Assembly (NCBI GenBank): GCA_937995645.1
Contig: CALKJP010000168.1
Location: 1-32,885, forward strand
Direction: 5' to 3'
DNA length: 32,885 nt
Source of the DNA: an uncultured Bacteroidia bacterium
Lineage (GTDB): Bacteria; Bacteroidota; Bacteroidia; JACCXN01
Both the position numbers and the translations under genes were made by a program. The first letter of the stretch is position 1; each line of letters starts with the position of its first letter. Of the stretch, positions 1 to 8,521 are shown piece by piece. Below the pieces are notes generated by a model. The model was not told the DNA's origin, did no database searches, and saw nothing but the letters and a program-made list of their open reading frames with translations.

Positions 1-2
1 AT

Positions 3-566
3 ACTACATCACATAACCAAGTCGCTGCAAATGGAGTAAATGACAGAGGTTTTTATTTTAGAAATTTTAATACGTCTGGTAATGAAGCTCTTTTAGCATA
101 TATAACTGGGAATGGTGATGTCTATGGCACAAGCTTCAATAATATAAGTGACAAAAGAACTAAAACTAATTTTTCTCCATATGAAAATTCCTTAGAAAAA
201 GTTTTGAAAGTTAAAACATACAACTATATATTATTAAATAGAGAATACGATGATTTTGGAAATTTGGTTTTTTCAGAAAGCGAGAAAAAACAAGATTTTG
301 GTTTCATAGCTCAAGAGCTGTATGAAATTTTTCCTGAGTTAGTTAAAAAGCCTAAAAATGAGAATAAAGAATTATGGGCAGTAAGCTATGACAAAATGGT
401 TGTTGTTCTCACTAAAGCAATTCAAGAGCAACAAGCAATAATAGAAAAACAAAATAAAGAAATTGATATGCTTAATAAAAAATCTGCAGAAATAGATAAT
501 TTAAAAGCTGAAATTGATTTTATAAAGGCACAATTAAATGCCGATAAGCAAAGTTCAAACAGATAA
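3..566 (+). CDS. Tail-fibre-like protein, C-terminal end with S74 intramolecular chaperone domain (5' partial)
   Basis: The reading frame is open from the first complete codon (position 3), so the TTG at 204 used in the ORF track is only an artefact of the gene running in from the left. The visible part has a glycine/asparagine-rich fibre-like stretch (GFYFRNFNTSGNEALLAYIT), then the S74 signature NISDKRTKTNF, a FGFIAQELYEIFPELV core, and a C-terminal coiled coil (TKAIQEQQAIIEKQNKEID onward). In the S74 family this domain trimerises the upstream fibre and then cleaves itself off at the Ser of the SDxRxK motif; the Ser, Asp, Arg and Lys are all present here. Such domains occur in phage tail spikes but also in many Bacteroidota secreted proteins. 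No other phage genes are seen in the window, so a host surface or secreted protein is more likely. The domain assignment is firm; the function of the whole protein is unknown because its N-terminus is missing. Confidence 0.8.
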   Translation, partial: TTSHNQVAANGVNDRGFYFRNFNTSGNEALLAYITGNGDVYGTSFNNISDKRTKTNFSPYENSLEKVLKVKTYNYILLNREYDDFGNLVFSESEKKQDFGFIAQELYEIFPELVKKPKNENKELWAVSYDKMVVVLTKAIQEQQAIIEKQNKEIDMLNKKSAEIDNLKAEIDFIKAQLNADKQSSNR

Positions 567-590
567 AATATAGAGAGAACGATAATCGCT

Positions 591-624
591 AAAAATCCCG
601 AAAATATTTTTTCGGGATTTTTTT
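591..624 (+). terminator. Intrinsic terminator after the S74 gene
   Basis: A 14-bp perfect stem AAAAATCCCGAAAA / TTTTCGGGATTTTT encloses a TATT loop and ends in a T run. It starts 25 bp after the stop codon. Because the stem begins with A residues on the left it could work in both directions, but only plus-strand genes flank it. Confidence 0.85.
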
Positions 625-689
625 ATGCCCTTTTATGGAATTTTAGAATAACTTGCATCTAAGTTATAGAAAATTAAAAACGAAAAGCC

Positions 690-3600
690 ATGAACATCAG
701 AAAAATTTATGCAGTTTCCTTTATTGCTATAGTTGTATTTGTGCTGTTTTCAAACAATGCTGCATGGTCTTTATTTAAACAGGCAACAACTTATTTTCAA
801 GAAAATTACAAGCATATGAAATCATATAACAGCGAATGGAAAAAGGTAGATTCTTTAGAAAACAAAGGGCTTACCGAATCGGCTTTAAAAGCGGTAGAAG
901 CTATTTATAAAATCGCTAAGCAGGAAAATAATCATCCGCAAATTATAAAGGCGCTTATTTACAGAGCAAAATTTTATTCTTATAAAGAAGAAGATGCTTT
1001 GGTAAAATCCATTGTACAAATTGAAAAAGAAGCAGAAGAAATCTCTTTCCCCGGCAAACAGGTAGCACATTCGGTAGTGGCCGATTTATACTGGCGTTAT
1101 TATCAAAATAATCGCTGGCGTTTTTTAAACCGAACTGAAACCGTTGATTTTATTCCTGATGATATACGCACTTGGGATTTGCGTAAAATTGTAGGCAAAA
1201 CAATTTATCATTACAATCAATCGTTAAGCGAAAGCGAAAAACTTAAGCAGATTCCGGTTTCTGAATTCGATGCCGTAATTATTTCTACACAAAAAGAAAC
1301 AAGAGCTTTACGCCCGAGTTTATATGAGTTTTTAGCGTACAGATCCATTGAATTTTTTACCAACGATGAAGCCGCTTTAACTCAATCTGCAGAAGCCTTT
1401 CATTTAAATGATGAAAAATATTTCTTACAGGGAGATGTGTTTACCGAAATAAAAATTCCGGCAAACGACACTTTTTCTTTCTCTTATCAGGCAATTAAAA
1501 TTCTTCAAGAGCTTACAGCCTATCAATTAAAACAAAACAATGCCGATGCTATAGTTGATACAGAATTACAACGATTGGCATTTGTAAAACGTAAATCCTC
1601 ATTTAGCAATAAAGCAGAGCTGTATGAAAAAACAATTGACGATTTAATTAAAAAATACGAAGGACAATCTGCCGTTGCACACATAATGTATGAAAAAGCG
1701 CAGCTTTTATTTGCTATTCCATATAATGAAGAAAAACCTGAGACAAAATTTGCTAAGCAAAAAGCCGCAGCACTATGTAAAGAAGCAATGACTAAATATC
1801 CAAAATCATACGGTGCAGGTTTGTGCAGCTATTTATTAGCCCAAATAGAAGAAAAAAGTTTGTCGTTGCAAACCGAAAAAGTAAATCCTAAGGATAAAGA
1901 ATTTCGAGCACTGCTTTTATATAAAAATCTGAATAAAGTGTTTTTTAAGATTGTAGAAAATCCTTTCCCCAAATATAAGGAACGCTATTACTATGACGAT
2001 AACTTAATAAAGAAACTTCTTACACAAAAAGCTATTAAATCATGGGAAGTAAAACTACCTGCTGATGCAGATTATAACTCACATACAGTTGAGATAGCGT
2101 TTCCTCAATTACCTTTTGGTTCTTATTTTGTATTGTGTTCAGATACTTCTGCATTTACTTATAATAACAACGCTATTGCCTACGCAGAAATTAATATCAG
2201 CAATATGGCATATATCAGTCGCAATAATCCGGATGGAACAATTGACGGATATGTTTTTGAACGAACAAGCGGCGAACGATTACAAAATATTACCGTTCAA
2301 TTATGGGTTGAAAACTATAATTACATTACCCGAAAATATGAATTTGAAAAGCGCGATAAATTTATTAGCAATGCCGATGGCTACTTTAAAATACCGGTAA
2401 GTGAGAATTATAGAAATCTGCATTTTGAATTTACGAATGGAGATGATAAGTTATACAGTAATAATGCAATCTATCAGTACAAACCCAATAGCGAAGATAA
2501 GAGATGGAGAACGCACACTTATTTTTTTACTGACAGAAGTATTTATCGCCCGGGACAAACCATTTATTTTAAAGGTATAGTAGTAGAATCAAATGGCGAC
2601 AGTACGCATATTAAAACCAATTTTTCAAGCAATGTTATTTTATATGATGTCAATAATCAAAAAGTAACAGAACAATTATTTACCACCAATGAGTACGGAA
2701 CATTTAATGGTTCTTTTACATTGCCATCAGGAGTATTGAATGGACAAATGCAAATAAGTAATACCTATGGAAATTTTTATTTTAATGTAGAAGAATATAA
2801 ACGCCCGAAATTTGAGGTAGCGATAAATCCTGTTAAAGGTTCGTATCGCTTAAACGATATTGTAACAATTACAGGAAATGCTAAAAGTTATGCAGGAGCT
2901 GTGGTTGATGGAGCTGAAGTAAAATATCGTGTTTCTCGCAATGCACGCTATAACTGGTGTTGGTGGTATTACAGAGGCGGAGCTCCAAGTTCTTCTGCTA
3001 TGGAAATTACAAATGGAATTACGCAAACCAAAGAAGACGGAACTTTTACATTTGATTTTATTGCAATTCCTGATTTAAGTTTAAGCAAACAAGAATGTCC
3101 TTCGTTTTCTTACACCATATATGTAGATGTAACGGATATTAATGGAGAAACAAGAAGCACATCTTATACATTAAATATAGGCTATCAATCCTTAATGATT
3201 GATTTGGACATACCAGCACAAGTAAATTTTACGGCAAAAGAAGCGTTTCATTTAAGTACTAAAAATTTAAACAGTCAGGAAGAAGCTGCCGATGTTAAAT
3301 TAGTAGTTCATCGTTTACAGCCCAATAATCGCATTATTAGAAATCGTTTATGGAGCAAACCGGATAAATTTTTAATGTCAGAAGAAGAATATTTGAAAAA
3401 ATTTCCAAACGATGAGTATGCCGATGAAAGCTCTCCAAACCGATTTGTCAGAAAAGAAAAAATCAAAGAAACAGTTTTATCAACCAAAGAAAAAGTAAAA
3501 ATTGATCTGCCGTCATTAGGCATTAATAAAGCAGGTGTTTATTATATACAACTTTCGCTTAAAGATAAATATGGCGAAGAAGTAAAAGAAGAACGTTATG

Positions 3601-6600
3601 TAGAAGTATTTAATCCAGATTCGAAAGATTTGCTAAAGCCAAGTGCAGAATTTTTTGCTGTATTAAAAGATAAATGCGAGCCGGGCGAAAAGGCATCGTA
3701 TTTAATCGGTTCTTCTTATGAAAATGTAGAAGTGCTGATGGAAATTGAGCATGAAAATAAAATAGAGAAAAAAGAATGGATAAAACTTTCTAACGAACAA
3801 CGCGTAATTGAAATTCCTGTTTTAGAAAAGCATCGTGGAAATTTTGCCGTGCATTTTACCTTTGTTAAAAACGGACGTTCTTATGTTCATACGCAAATTA
3901 TAACCGTGCCACATACCAATAAACAACTTGATATAATTTTTGAAACATTTAGAGATAAATTATTGCCCGTACAGCAAGAAGAATGGCAAATAAAAATAAA
4001 AGATAAAAAAGGCGATAAAGTAGCTGCCGAAATGGTAGTTGCCATGTACGATGCTTCATTAGATGCTTTTAAACCGCACAACTGGTATTTGAATTTGTAC
4101 AGAAATTATTATTCCACATTTCGTTGGCAAAGCAATATTGCATTTGTAAGTTATACACAACTTTATAAAAATTTATGGAATAATTATCCGGCAATTCCAA
4201 CTCGTGAATATGATTACTTGAATTGGTTTGGTTACGAAAATTATTATGGATATTATGGAAGAGCAAGTTATAAATCAGTAGCATTGCCATCTTCATCCGC
4301 AAAAGGCGAAGTATATGATATAGCAGAACATGAAGAGGCTACTCCAAAAGCAGGTAGGATGAAAATTGAAGGCTCTAATGTAAATTTCGAAAACAAGAAT
4401 AATCAAAGCGAATCCATAAGCACACAACAACAATTAAAAGAAAATAATAATCAAAATAATTCAAAAGATGAAATTGCATTACGAACCAATTTGAAAGAAA
4501 CCGCATTCTTTATGCCGGAGTTAAAAACTAATGAGCAAGGTGAAATTATTATTTCATTTACTGCTCCCGAAGCCTTAACCAAATGGAAGTTTTTAGGATT
4601 AGCACACACCAAAGATTTAAAATATGGAATAATAACCAAAGAAACCATTACTCAAAAAGAATTAATGATAACACCTAACCTGCCTCGCTTTTTCAGAGAA
4701 GGCGATAAATTAAACATTTCAGTAAAAATAAATAATTTAGTAGAAAAAGATATACAAGGACAGGTAGAACTTCAGTTTTTAGATGCATATACGCGCGAAT
4801 CGTTAGATCGCCTTTTTTTTAATAATGAAAAGCAAAAAATATTTACAGCTAAAAAAGAACAAAGTGCTTCATCAAGCTGGACTATTTCTATTCCTGAGGG
4901 AGTATATGCAGTAATTGTTCGTACCACTGCAAAATCAGGTAAACACAGCGATGGAGAAGAAATCGTTATCCCTGTTTTAACCAATCGAATGTTGGTTACT
5001 GAAACAATGCCATTACCCATAAGAGGAAATCAAACTAAAAAATTTACGTTTGAAAAACTGATTAATCAGAATAACGGTTCAACCACATTACGAAATCATC
5101 AGCTTACATTGGAGTTTAGCGCTAATCCCGTTTGGTATGCGATACAGGCATTACCATATATGATGGAGTATCCATACGAATGTGCGGAGCAAACATTTAG
5201 TCGCTATTATGCTAATAGCATAGCAACACATGTGGCAAATTCGCATCCAAAAATTAAAGCCGTTTTCGATAGCTGGAAAATAGATTCTCCGGAAGCACTA
5301 CTTTCTAATCTGGAAAAAAATCAGGAATTAAAAAGTGTGATTTTGGCAGAAACGCCTTGGGTACTCGATGCAAAAAATGAAAGCGAACGAAAAAAACATG
5401 TAGCCTTATTATTTGATATGAACCGTATGGCTAAAGAACTTGCATCGGCAAGAAAAAAACTTATGCAGTTGCAATCACCAAACGGAGGATTTATGTGGTT
5501 TAAAGGAATGAGAGATGATAGATACATTACACAACATATCGTTGCAGGCATTGGGCATCTTCAACATTTGAATATCACCAATGCAAAAGAAGATAAAGAG
5601 ATAAAAAGCATTCTAAAAAATGCCGTGAATTATCTAGACAACCGCATTCGCGAAGATTATGAATCCCTAGTTAGAAATAAAGCCGATTTGTCAAAACGAC
5701 AAATTAATTATTTTCAGATACATTACTTCTATGCGCGTAGTTTCTTTACAGATATTAAAGTATCATCACAAAACCAAAAAGCATACGATTATTATTATAC
5801 ACAAATGCAAAAATATTGGTTAGAAAATAATCGTTATGCACAGGGGATGATTGCCTTGGTGCTATATCGTACTGGAGATAAAAATATTTCAAACGATATA
5901 GTAAAATCATTAAAGGAAAATGCATTATTTCATGATGAACTTGGAATGTATTGGAAAGAAAATATTCCGGGATATTACTGGTATCAGGCACCTATCGAAA
6001 CACATTCTTTATTACTGGAAGTTTTTAATGAAGTTGCAAAAGATAAAAAACTGGTGGATGAATTACGTATTTGGTTATTAAAACAAAAGCAGGTACAAGA
6101 TTGGAAAACTACTAAAGCAACAGCTGAAGCATGTTACGCGCTTTTATTAACAGGAAGCGACTGGACACAAACCACAGCTGATAATGTAGAAATTAAATTA
6201 GGAGATATACAAATTAATCCTTCTAAAATTTCAGGATTAAAAGTTGAAGCAGGAACAGGATATTTTAAAACATCATGGAAAGAAAAAAATGTAAATCCAC
6301 AAATGGGAAATATTGCTGTTACCAAAAATGATGAAGGGATTGGTTGGGGTGCAGTGTATTGGCAGTATTTTGAGCAATTAGATAAAATTACCGTACATGA
6401 AACTCCTCTTAAACTCAACAAAAAATTGTTTATTGAAAAAACATCTACAACCGGAAATGTAATTGTTCCATTAGATAAAAACCATGAATTAAAAGTTGGT
6501 GATAAAGTAATTGTGCGAATTGAATTACGAGTTGACAGAAGTATGGAATACGTGCACATGAAAGATATGCGGGCATCCTGCTTTGAGCCACTGAACGTAC

Positions 6601-6830
6601 TTTCAGGCTATCGTTATCAAGGAGGTTTGGGTTATTATGAAAGTACAGGCGATGCAGCAACTAATTTCTTTTTCGATTACTTGCCCCAAGGCACATATGT
6701 ATTTGAATATCCATTGCGAGTGTTTCATCAAGGAGATTTTTCAAATGGAATAACAAGCATACAAAGTATGTACGCCCCTGAATTTACAAGCCATTCAGAA
6801 GGTCTAAGAGTAAAGGTGAAAGAAAAATAA
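690..6830 (+). CDS. Alpha-2-macroglobulin family protein with intact thioester motif
   Basis: A 2,046-residue envelope protein, close to the usual length of the large Bacteroidota alpha-2-macroglobulins. The N-terminus (KIYAVSFIAIVVFVLFSNNAA) is a signal peptide or membrane anchor; there is no lipobox cysteine. About 480 residues of TPR-like/helical and linker sequence are followed by a carboxypeptidase-regulatory-like domain near 503-590 (DGTIDGYVFERTSGERL), an MG2 domain around 605-700 (RSIYRPGQTIYFKG), further MG domains, a low-complexity Asn/Gln/Glu/Ser segment near 1207-1261 in the bait position, and the A2M domain near 1270-1316 (ALTKWKFLGLAHT). The thioester-domain motif YPYECAEQTFSRYY has Cys1498 and Gln1501, consistent with CxEQ. 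A helical thioester domain continues to about 1830, then a C-terminal receptor-like MG domain. Bacterial homologues are proposed to trap foreign proteases in the envelope. The peptidoglycan glycosyltransferase PBP1C, a common partner, is not adjacent. The start has no Shine-Dalgarno sequence, as is usual in this phylum. Confidence 0.93.
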   Translation: MNIRKIYAVSFIAIVVFVLFSNNAAWSLFKQATTYFQENYKHMKSYNSEWKKVDSLENKGLTESALKAVEAIYKIAKQENNHPQIIKALIYRAKFYSYKEEDALVKSIVQIEKEAEEISFPGKQVAHSVVADLYWRYYQNNRWRFLNRTETVDFIPDDIRTWDLRKIVGKTIYHYNQSLSESEKLKQIPVSEFDAVIISTQKETRALRPSLYEFLAYRSIEFFTNDEAALTQSAEAFHLNDEKYFLQGDVFTEIKIPANDTFSFSYQAIKILQELTAYQLKQNNADAIVDTELQRLAFVKRKSSFSNKAELYEKTIDDLIKKYEGQSAVAHIMYEKAQLLFAIPYNEEKPETKFAKQKAAALCKEAMTKYPKSYGAGLCSYLLAQIEEKSLSLQTEKVNPKDKEFRALLLYKNLNKVFFKIVENPFPKYKERYYYDDNLIKKLLTQKAIKSWEVKLPADADYNSHTVEIAFPQLPFGSYFVLCSDTSAFTYNNNAIAYAEINISNMAYISRNNPDGTIDGYVFERTSGERLQNITVQLWVENYNYITRKYEFEKRDKFISNADGYFKIPVSENYRNLHFEFTNGDDKLYSNNAIYQYKPNSEDKRWRTHTYFFTDRSIYRPGQTIYFKGIVVESNGDSTHIKTNFSSNVILYDVNNQKVTEQLFTTNEYGTFNGSFTLPSGVLNGQMQISNTYGNFYFNVEEYKRPKFEVAINPVKGSYRLNDIVTITGNAKSYAGAVVDGAEVKYRVSRNARYNWCWWYYRGGAPSSSAMEITNGITQTKEDGTFTFDFIAIPDLSLSKQECPSFSYTIYVDVTDINGETRSTSYTLNIGYQSLMIDLDIPAQVNFTAKEAFHLSTKNLNSQEEAADVKLVVHRLQPNNRIIRNRLWSKPDKFLMSEEEYLKKFPNDEYADESSPNRFVRKEKIKETVLSTKEKVKIDLPSLGINKAGVYYIQLSLKDKYGEEVKEERYVEVFNPDSKDLLKPSAEFFAVLKDKCEPGEKASYLIGSSYENVEVLMEIEHENKIEKKEWIKLSNEQRVIEIPVLEKHRGNFAVHFTFVKNGRSYVHTQIITVPHTNKQLDIIFETFRDKLLPVQQEEWQIKIKDKKGDKVAAEMVVAMYDASLDAFKPHNWYLNLYRNYYSTFRWQSNIAFVSYTQLYKNLWNNYPAIPTREYDYLNWFGYENYYGYYGRASYKSVALPSSSAKGEVYDIAEHEEATPKAGRMKIEGSNVNFENKNNQSESISTQQQLKENNNQNNSKDEIALRTNLKETAFFMPELKTNEQGEIIISFTAPEALTKWKFLGLAHTKDLKYGIITKETITQKELMITPNLPRFFREGDKLNISVKINNLVEKDIQGQVELQFLDAYTRESLDRLFFNNEKQKIFTAKKEQSASSSWTISIPEGVYAVIVRTTAKSGKHSDGEEIVIPVLTNRMLVTETMPLPIRGNQTKKFTFEKLINQNNGSTTLRNHQLTLEFSANPVWYAIQALPYMMEYPYECAEQTFSRYYANSIATHVANSHPKIKAVFDSWKIDSPEALLSNLEKNQELKSVILAETPWVLDAKNESERKKHVALLFDMNRMAKELASARKKLMQLQSPNGGFMWFKGMRDDRYITQHIVAGIGHLQHLNITNAKEDKEIKSILKNAVNYLDNRIREDYESLVRNKADLSKRQINYFQIHYFYARSFFTDIKVSSQNQKAYDYYYTQMQKYWLENNRYAQGMIALVLYRTGDKNISNDIVKSLKENALFHDELGMYWKENIPGYYWYQAPIETHSLLLEVFNEVAKDKKLVDELRIWLLKQKQVQDWKTTKATAEACYALLLTGSDWTQTTADNVEIKLGDIQINPSKISGLKVEAGTGYFKTSWKEKNVNPQMGNIAVTKNDEGIGWGAVYWQYFEQLDKITVHETPLKLNKKLFIEKTSTTGNVIVPLDKNHELKVGDKVIVRIELRVDRSMEYVHMKDMRASCFEPLNVLSGYRYQGGLGYYESTGDAATNFFFDYLPQGTYVFEYPLRVFHQGDFSNGITSIQSMYAPEFTSHSEGLRVKVKEK

Positions 6831-6940
6831 TTTGTATAAACAAAAAATATTTTCTGAAAACAACATTTTAAAAATGAAAAAACAGAATTGAGAGTTTGTG
6901 TTTTTTGTGAAAATAAATTTTTAGCAGTTGCTCGGAAACG

Positions 6941-6989
6941 ATTGATTTTATTATATATTCAGAAGATATCGTATTTTTATAAAATCAAT
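6941..6989. repeat. 11-bp inverted repeat upstream of the histone-like gene
   Basis: ATTGATTTTAT at 6941-6951 is matched exactly by its reverse complement ATAAAATCAAT at 6979-6989, with a 27-nt AT-rich spacer. It lies in the 280-bp gap between the alpha-2-macroglobulin stop and the histone-like gene and could be an operator or a weak hairpin at the end of the upstream transcript. No convincing promoter or T-rich terminator was seen elsewhere in this gap. Confidence 0.4.
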
Positions 6990-7110
6990 TTGTTGTTTTA
7001 TAGATGTGATTATCAACAAATAAGTGTTGAAAAATTGAAGTGGATAAATATAGGAGTGTAACCCGATTTTGATTTACTTCGTATTAGTTAACACTTAAAA
7101 AACCAAAGTC

Positions 7111-7389
7111 ATGGCTAAAAAAGCAACAACAAAAACAGCAGCTAAACCGGCTGCTAAAAAAGCAGCAGCTAAGAAGCCAGCTGCTAAAAAAGCTGCACCA
7201 AAAAAGGCTGCTGCTAAGAAACCGACTGCTAAGAAAGCTGCTGCTCCAAAGAAAGCTGCTGCTGCAAAAAAAGCTACAGCAAAGAAGCCAGCTGCTAAAA
7301 AAGCTGCTGCTCCAAAGAAAGCTGCTGCTGCAAAAAAAGCTACAGCAAAGAAGCCAGCTGCTAAAAAAGCTCCTGCTCCTAAAAAATAA
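7111..7389 (+). CDS. Histone H1-like Lys/Ala/Pro-rich DNA-binding protein
   Basis: A 92-residue protein made almost only of Lys, Ala, Pro and Thr, with repeated units such as KKAAAKKPAAKKAAPKK. This composition matches the C-terminal tail of eukaryotic histone H1 and the small lysine-rich nucleoid proteins found in several bacterial groups. It is expected to be strongly basic, disordered and to bind and compact DNA or RNA non-specifically. No globular domain is present. Two identical 22-residue units (AAAPKKAAAAKKATAKKPAA plus KK) lie in tandem at the C-terminal half. The start codon is the only ATG upstream of the repeats and has no clear ribosome binding site. It ends 11 bp before the stop codon of the convergent epimerase gene, and its apparent terminator lies inside that gene. 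The nucleoid role is inferred from composition only. Confidence 0.8.
   Translation: MAKKATTKTAAKPAAKKAAAKKPAAKKAAPKKAAAKKPTAKKAAAPKKAAAAKKATAKKPAAKKAAAPKKAAAAKKATAKKPAAKKAPAPKK
7237..7368 (+). repeat. Perfect 66-bp tandem duplication inside the histone-like gene
   Basis: Bases 7237-7302 and 7303-7368 are identical at every position, including third codon positions. They encode 22 residues each and are followed by a partial, diverged third unit. Complete identity implies a recent duplication or ongoing slippage/homogenisation, and predicts length variation between strains in steps of 66 bp. Confidence 0.9.
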
Positions 7390-7400
7390 TTTAGAAGCAG

Positions 7401-8447
7401 TTAAAACGTTTCGGGAATCGAAAATTGAGTTCGCTCAACACCGGTTCCCGATTTTTTTTGAAGCATCACTCTCCCTTCGCTAAGTATGATTTCTTTAAAC
7501 GGATTATTTGAAATTAAATGAGCACCATCCAAATCCGCATAATCACATAAAGGCGCTATTTGAGTTGCAGCAGCTATTCCACAGCTTGTTTCAGTCATAC
7601 ACCCCATCATGGTTTTTAAATTGTTTTTACGAGCAAAGTAAATAAGTTTCATAGCATTTTTTATCCCTCCGCATTTCATTAGTTTAATAGTTATTCCATC
7701 AAAACAAGAATGATATTTTTCTAAATCTGAAAATGTAGCAATAGACTCATCTGCAAAAACCGGAAGAATATTTTTTTGCTTTAATTCACAACTTAGATTG
7801 TAAGCTTCTTTTGAAAAAGGCTGTTCAATAAAAAGACAGTTTCTTTCTTTCAAGTATTCCGTCATGTAAATGGCTTCCTGCAATGTTTTCCATCCTTGAT
7901 TGGCATCTGCAAAAAATGGCTTATCAGAGTTTTTTAATACAAAATCAATAAAGAGTTTATCGTATGCTGTTCCCAATTTTAATTTTAGTTGTTTAAAGTC
8001 TTTCGCATCATTTATCTTCTCTAATAAAACACTTTCATCTTTTTCATACGTAATGGTATAAGAAAGTAAAGGGGTTGATTTATTTTCGATATGCAACATT
8101 TCATGACATGGCACATTCATTAATTTTCCAGCCAAATCATAAATAGCTATATCAACTGCTGCCATTCCCGGGTAATTTATTTTTTCCTGATTGTTCAAAT
8201 AGTTTAAAAAATCAAGCGGAGCAGATTCATTAAAAACATTCCAGTTTATACTTTCGAAATAGGCAATAACACTATCCGGATTTTCTTTTAAATATGGCGG
8301 TAAACAGGCTTCTCCGTATGATATTAAATTACCCCATTCCATTTTAAGCAATACACATGGAGTTACGTTTCTTTTTCCATGTGCTAAATGAAACGAATGT
8401 TTTAAGATAAGCGGATAGGAAATGTAGCTAACTTTTAGCTTCGACAT
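7401..8447 (-). CDS. Dipeptide epimerase (enolase superfamily, L-Ala-D/L-Glu epimerase-like)
   Basis: A 348-residue enolase-superfamily enzyme of the muconate lactonizing enzyme subgroup. After an N-terminal capping domain (residues 1 to about 115) the barrel shows the expected catalytic set: KLKLK with the KxK pair at Lys155/Lys157, metal ligands Asp181 (ADANQGW), Glu208 (FIEQPF) and Asp233 (FADES), the second-side base Lys255 in TIKLMKCGG, and a DxD motif at Asp305/Asp307 (ADLDGAH) typical of the dipeptide epimerases. The family interconverts L-Ala-D-Glu from peptidoglycan turnover with L-Ala-L-Glu in the cytoplasm, though some members act on other dipeptides; substrate choice cannot be read from the sequence alone. 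It stands alone on its strand, convergent with the histone-like gene. The start ATG has no Shine-Dalgarno sequence. No muropeptide transporter or peptidase is next to it. Confidence 0.88.
   Translation of the reverse strand: MSKLKVSYISYPLILKHSFHLAHGKRNVTPCVLLKMEWGNLISYGEACLPPYLKENPDSVIAYFESINWNVFNESAPLDFLNYLNNQEKINYPGMAAVDIAIYDLAGKLMNVPCHEMLHIENKSTPLLSYTITYEKDESVLLEKINDAKDFKQLKLKLGTAYDKLFIDFVLKNSDKPFFADANQGWKTLQEAIYMTEYLKERNCLFIEQPFSKEAYNLSCELKQKNILPVFADESIATFSDLEKYHSCFDGITIKLMKCGGIKNAMKLIYFARKNNLKTMMGCMTETSCGIAAATQIAPLCDYADLDGAHLISNNPFKEIILSEGRVMLQKKSGTGVERTQFSIPETF
7411..7459 (+). terminator. Intrinsic terminator for the histone-like gene, inside the convergent epimerase gene
   Basis: A two-part hairpin: outer stem TCGGGAATCG (7411-7420) with CGGTTCCCGA (7442-7451, one G-U pair), inner stem TTGAG / CTCAA closed by a TTCG tetraloop, followed by a run of eight T. 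It has the orientation expected for the plus-strand histone-like transcript. All of it lies within the last 60 bp of the minus-strand epimerase coding sequence. Confidence 0.75.
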
Positions 8448-8487
8448 TTTTTTTGCTTTTGAATTATGTTATTTTTTAAAAATCACG

Positions 8488-8495
8488 TAGGTTTG
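8488..8495 (+). promoter_or_regulatory. Putative -7 promoter element (TAGGTTTG) for the lipoprotein gene
   Basis: TAGGTTTG is an exact match to the Bacteroidota TAnnTTTG -7 consensus and lies 26 nt before the ATG. A TTTTG at 8457-8461 is a little too far for a standard -33 element, so the match is only moderately convincing. Confidence 0.45.
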
Positions 8496-8521
8496 CTTTA
8501 CAATATCTAAAAACTAATGAT

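Noticed and set aside
204-566. TTG at 204 as the start of a separate 120-residue protein
   Set aside because: The same frame is open to the window edge and the S74 signature NISDKRTKTN lies upstream of this codon, so the gene starts outside the window.
6134-6559. 141-residue minus-strand ORF inside the alpha-2-macroglobulin gene
   Set aside because: It lies wholly antisense to a well-supported coding region, has no recognisable motif, and has no promoter or partner gene.
8451-8461. TTTTG as a -33 element for the lipoprotein promoter
   Set aside because: It lies 26 nt from the -7 box, further than the usual spacing, and sits in a T-rich tract where TTTG arises easily.
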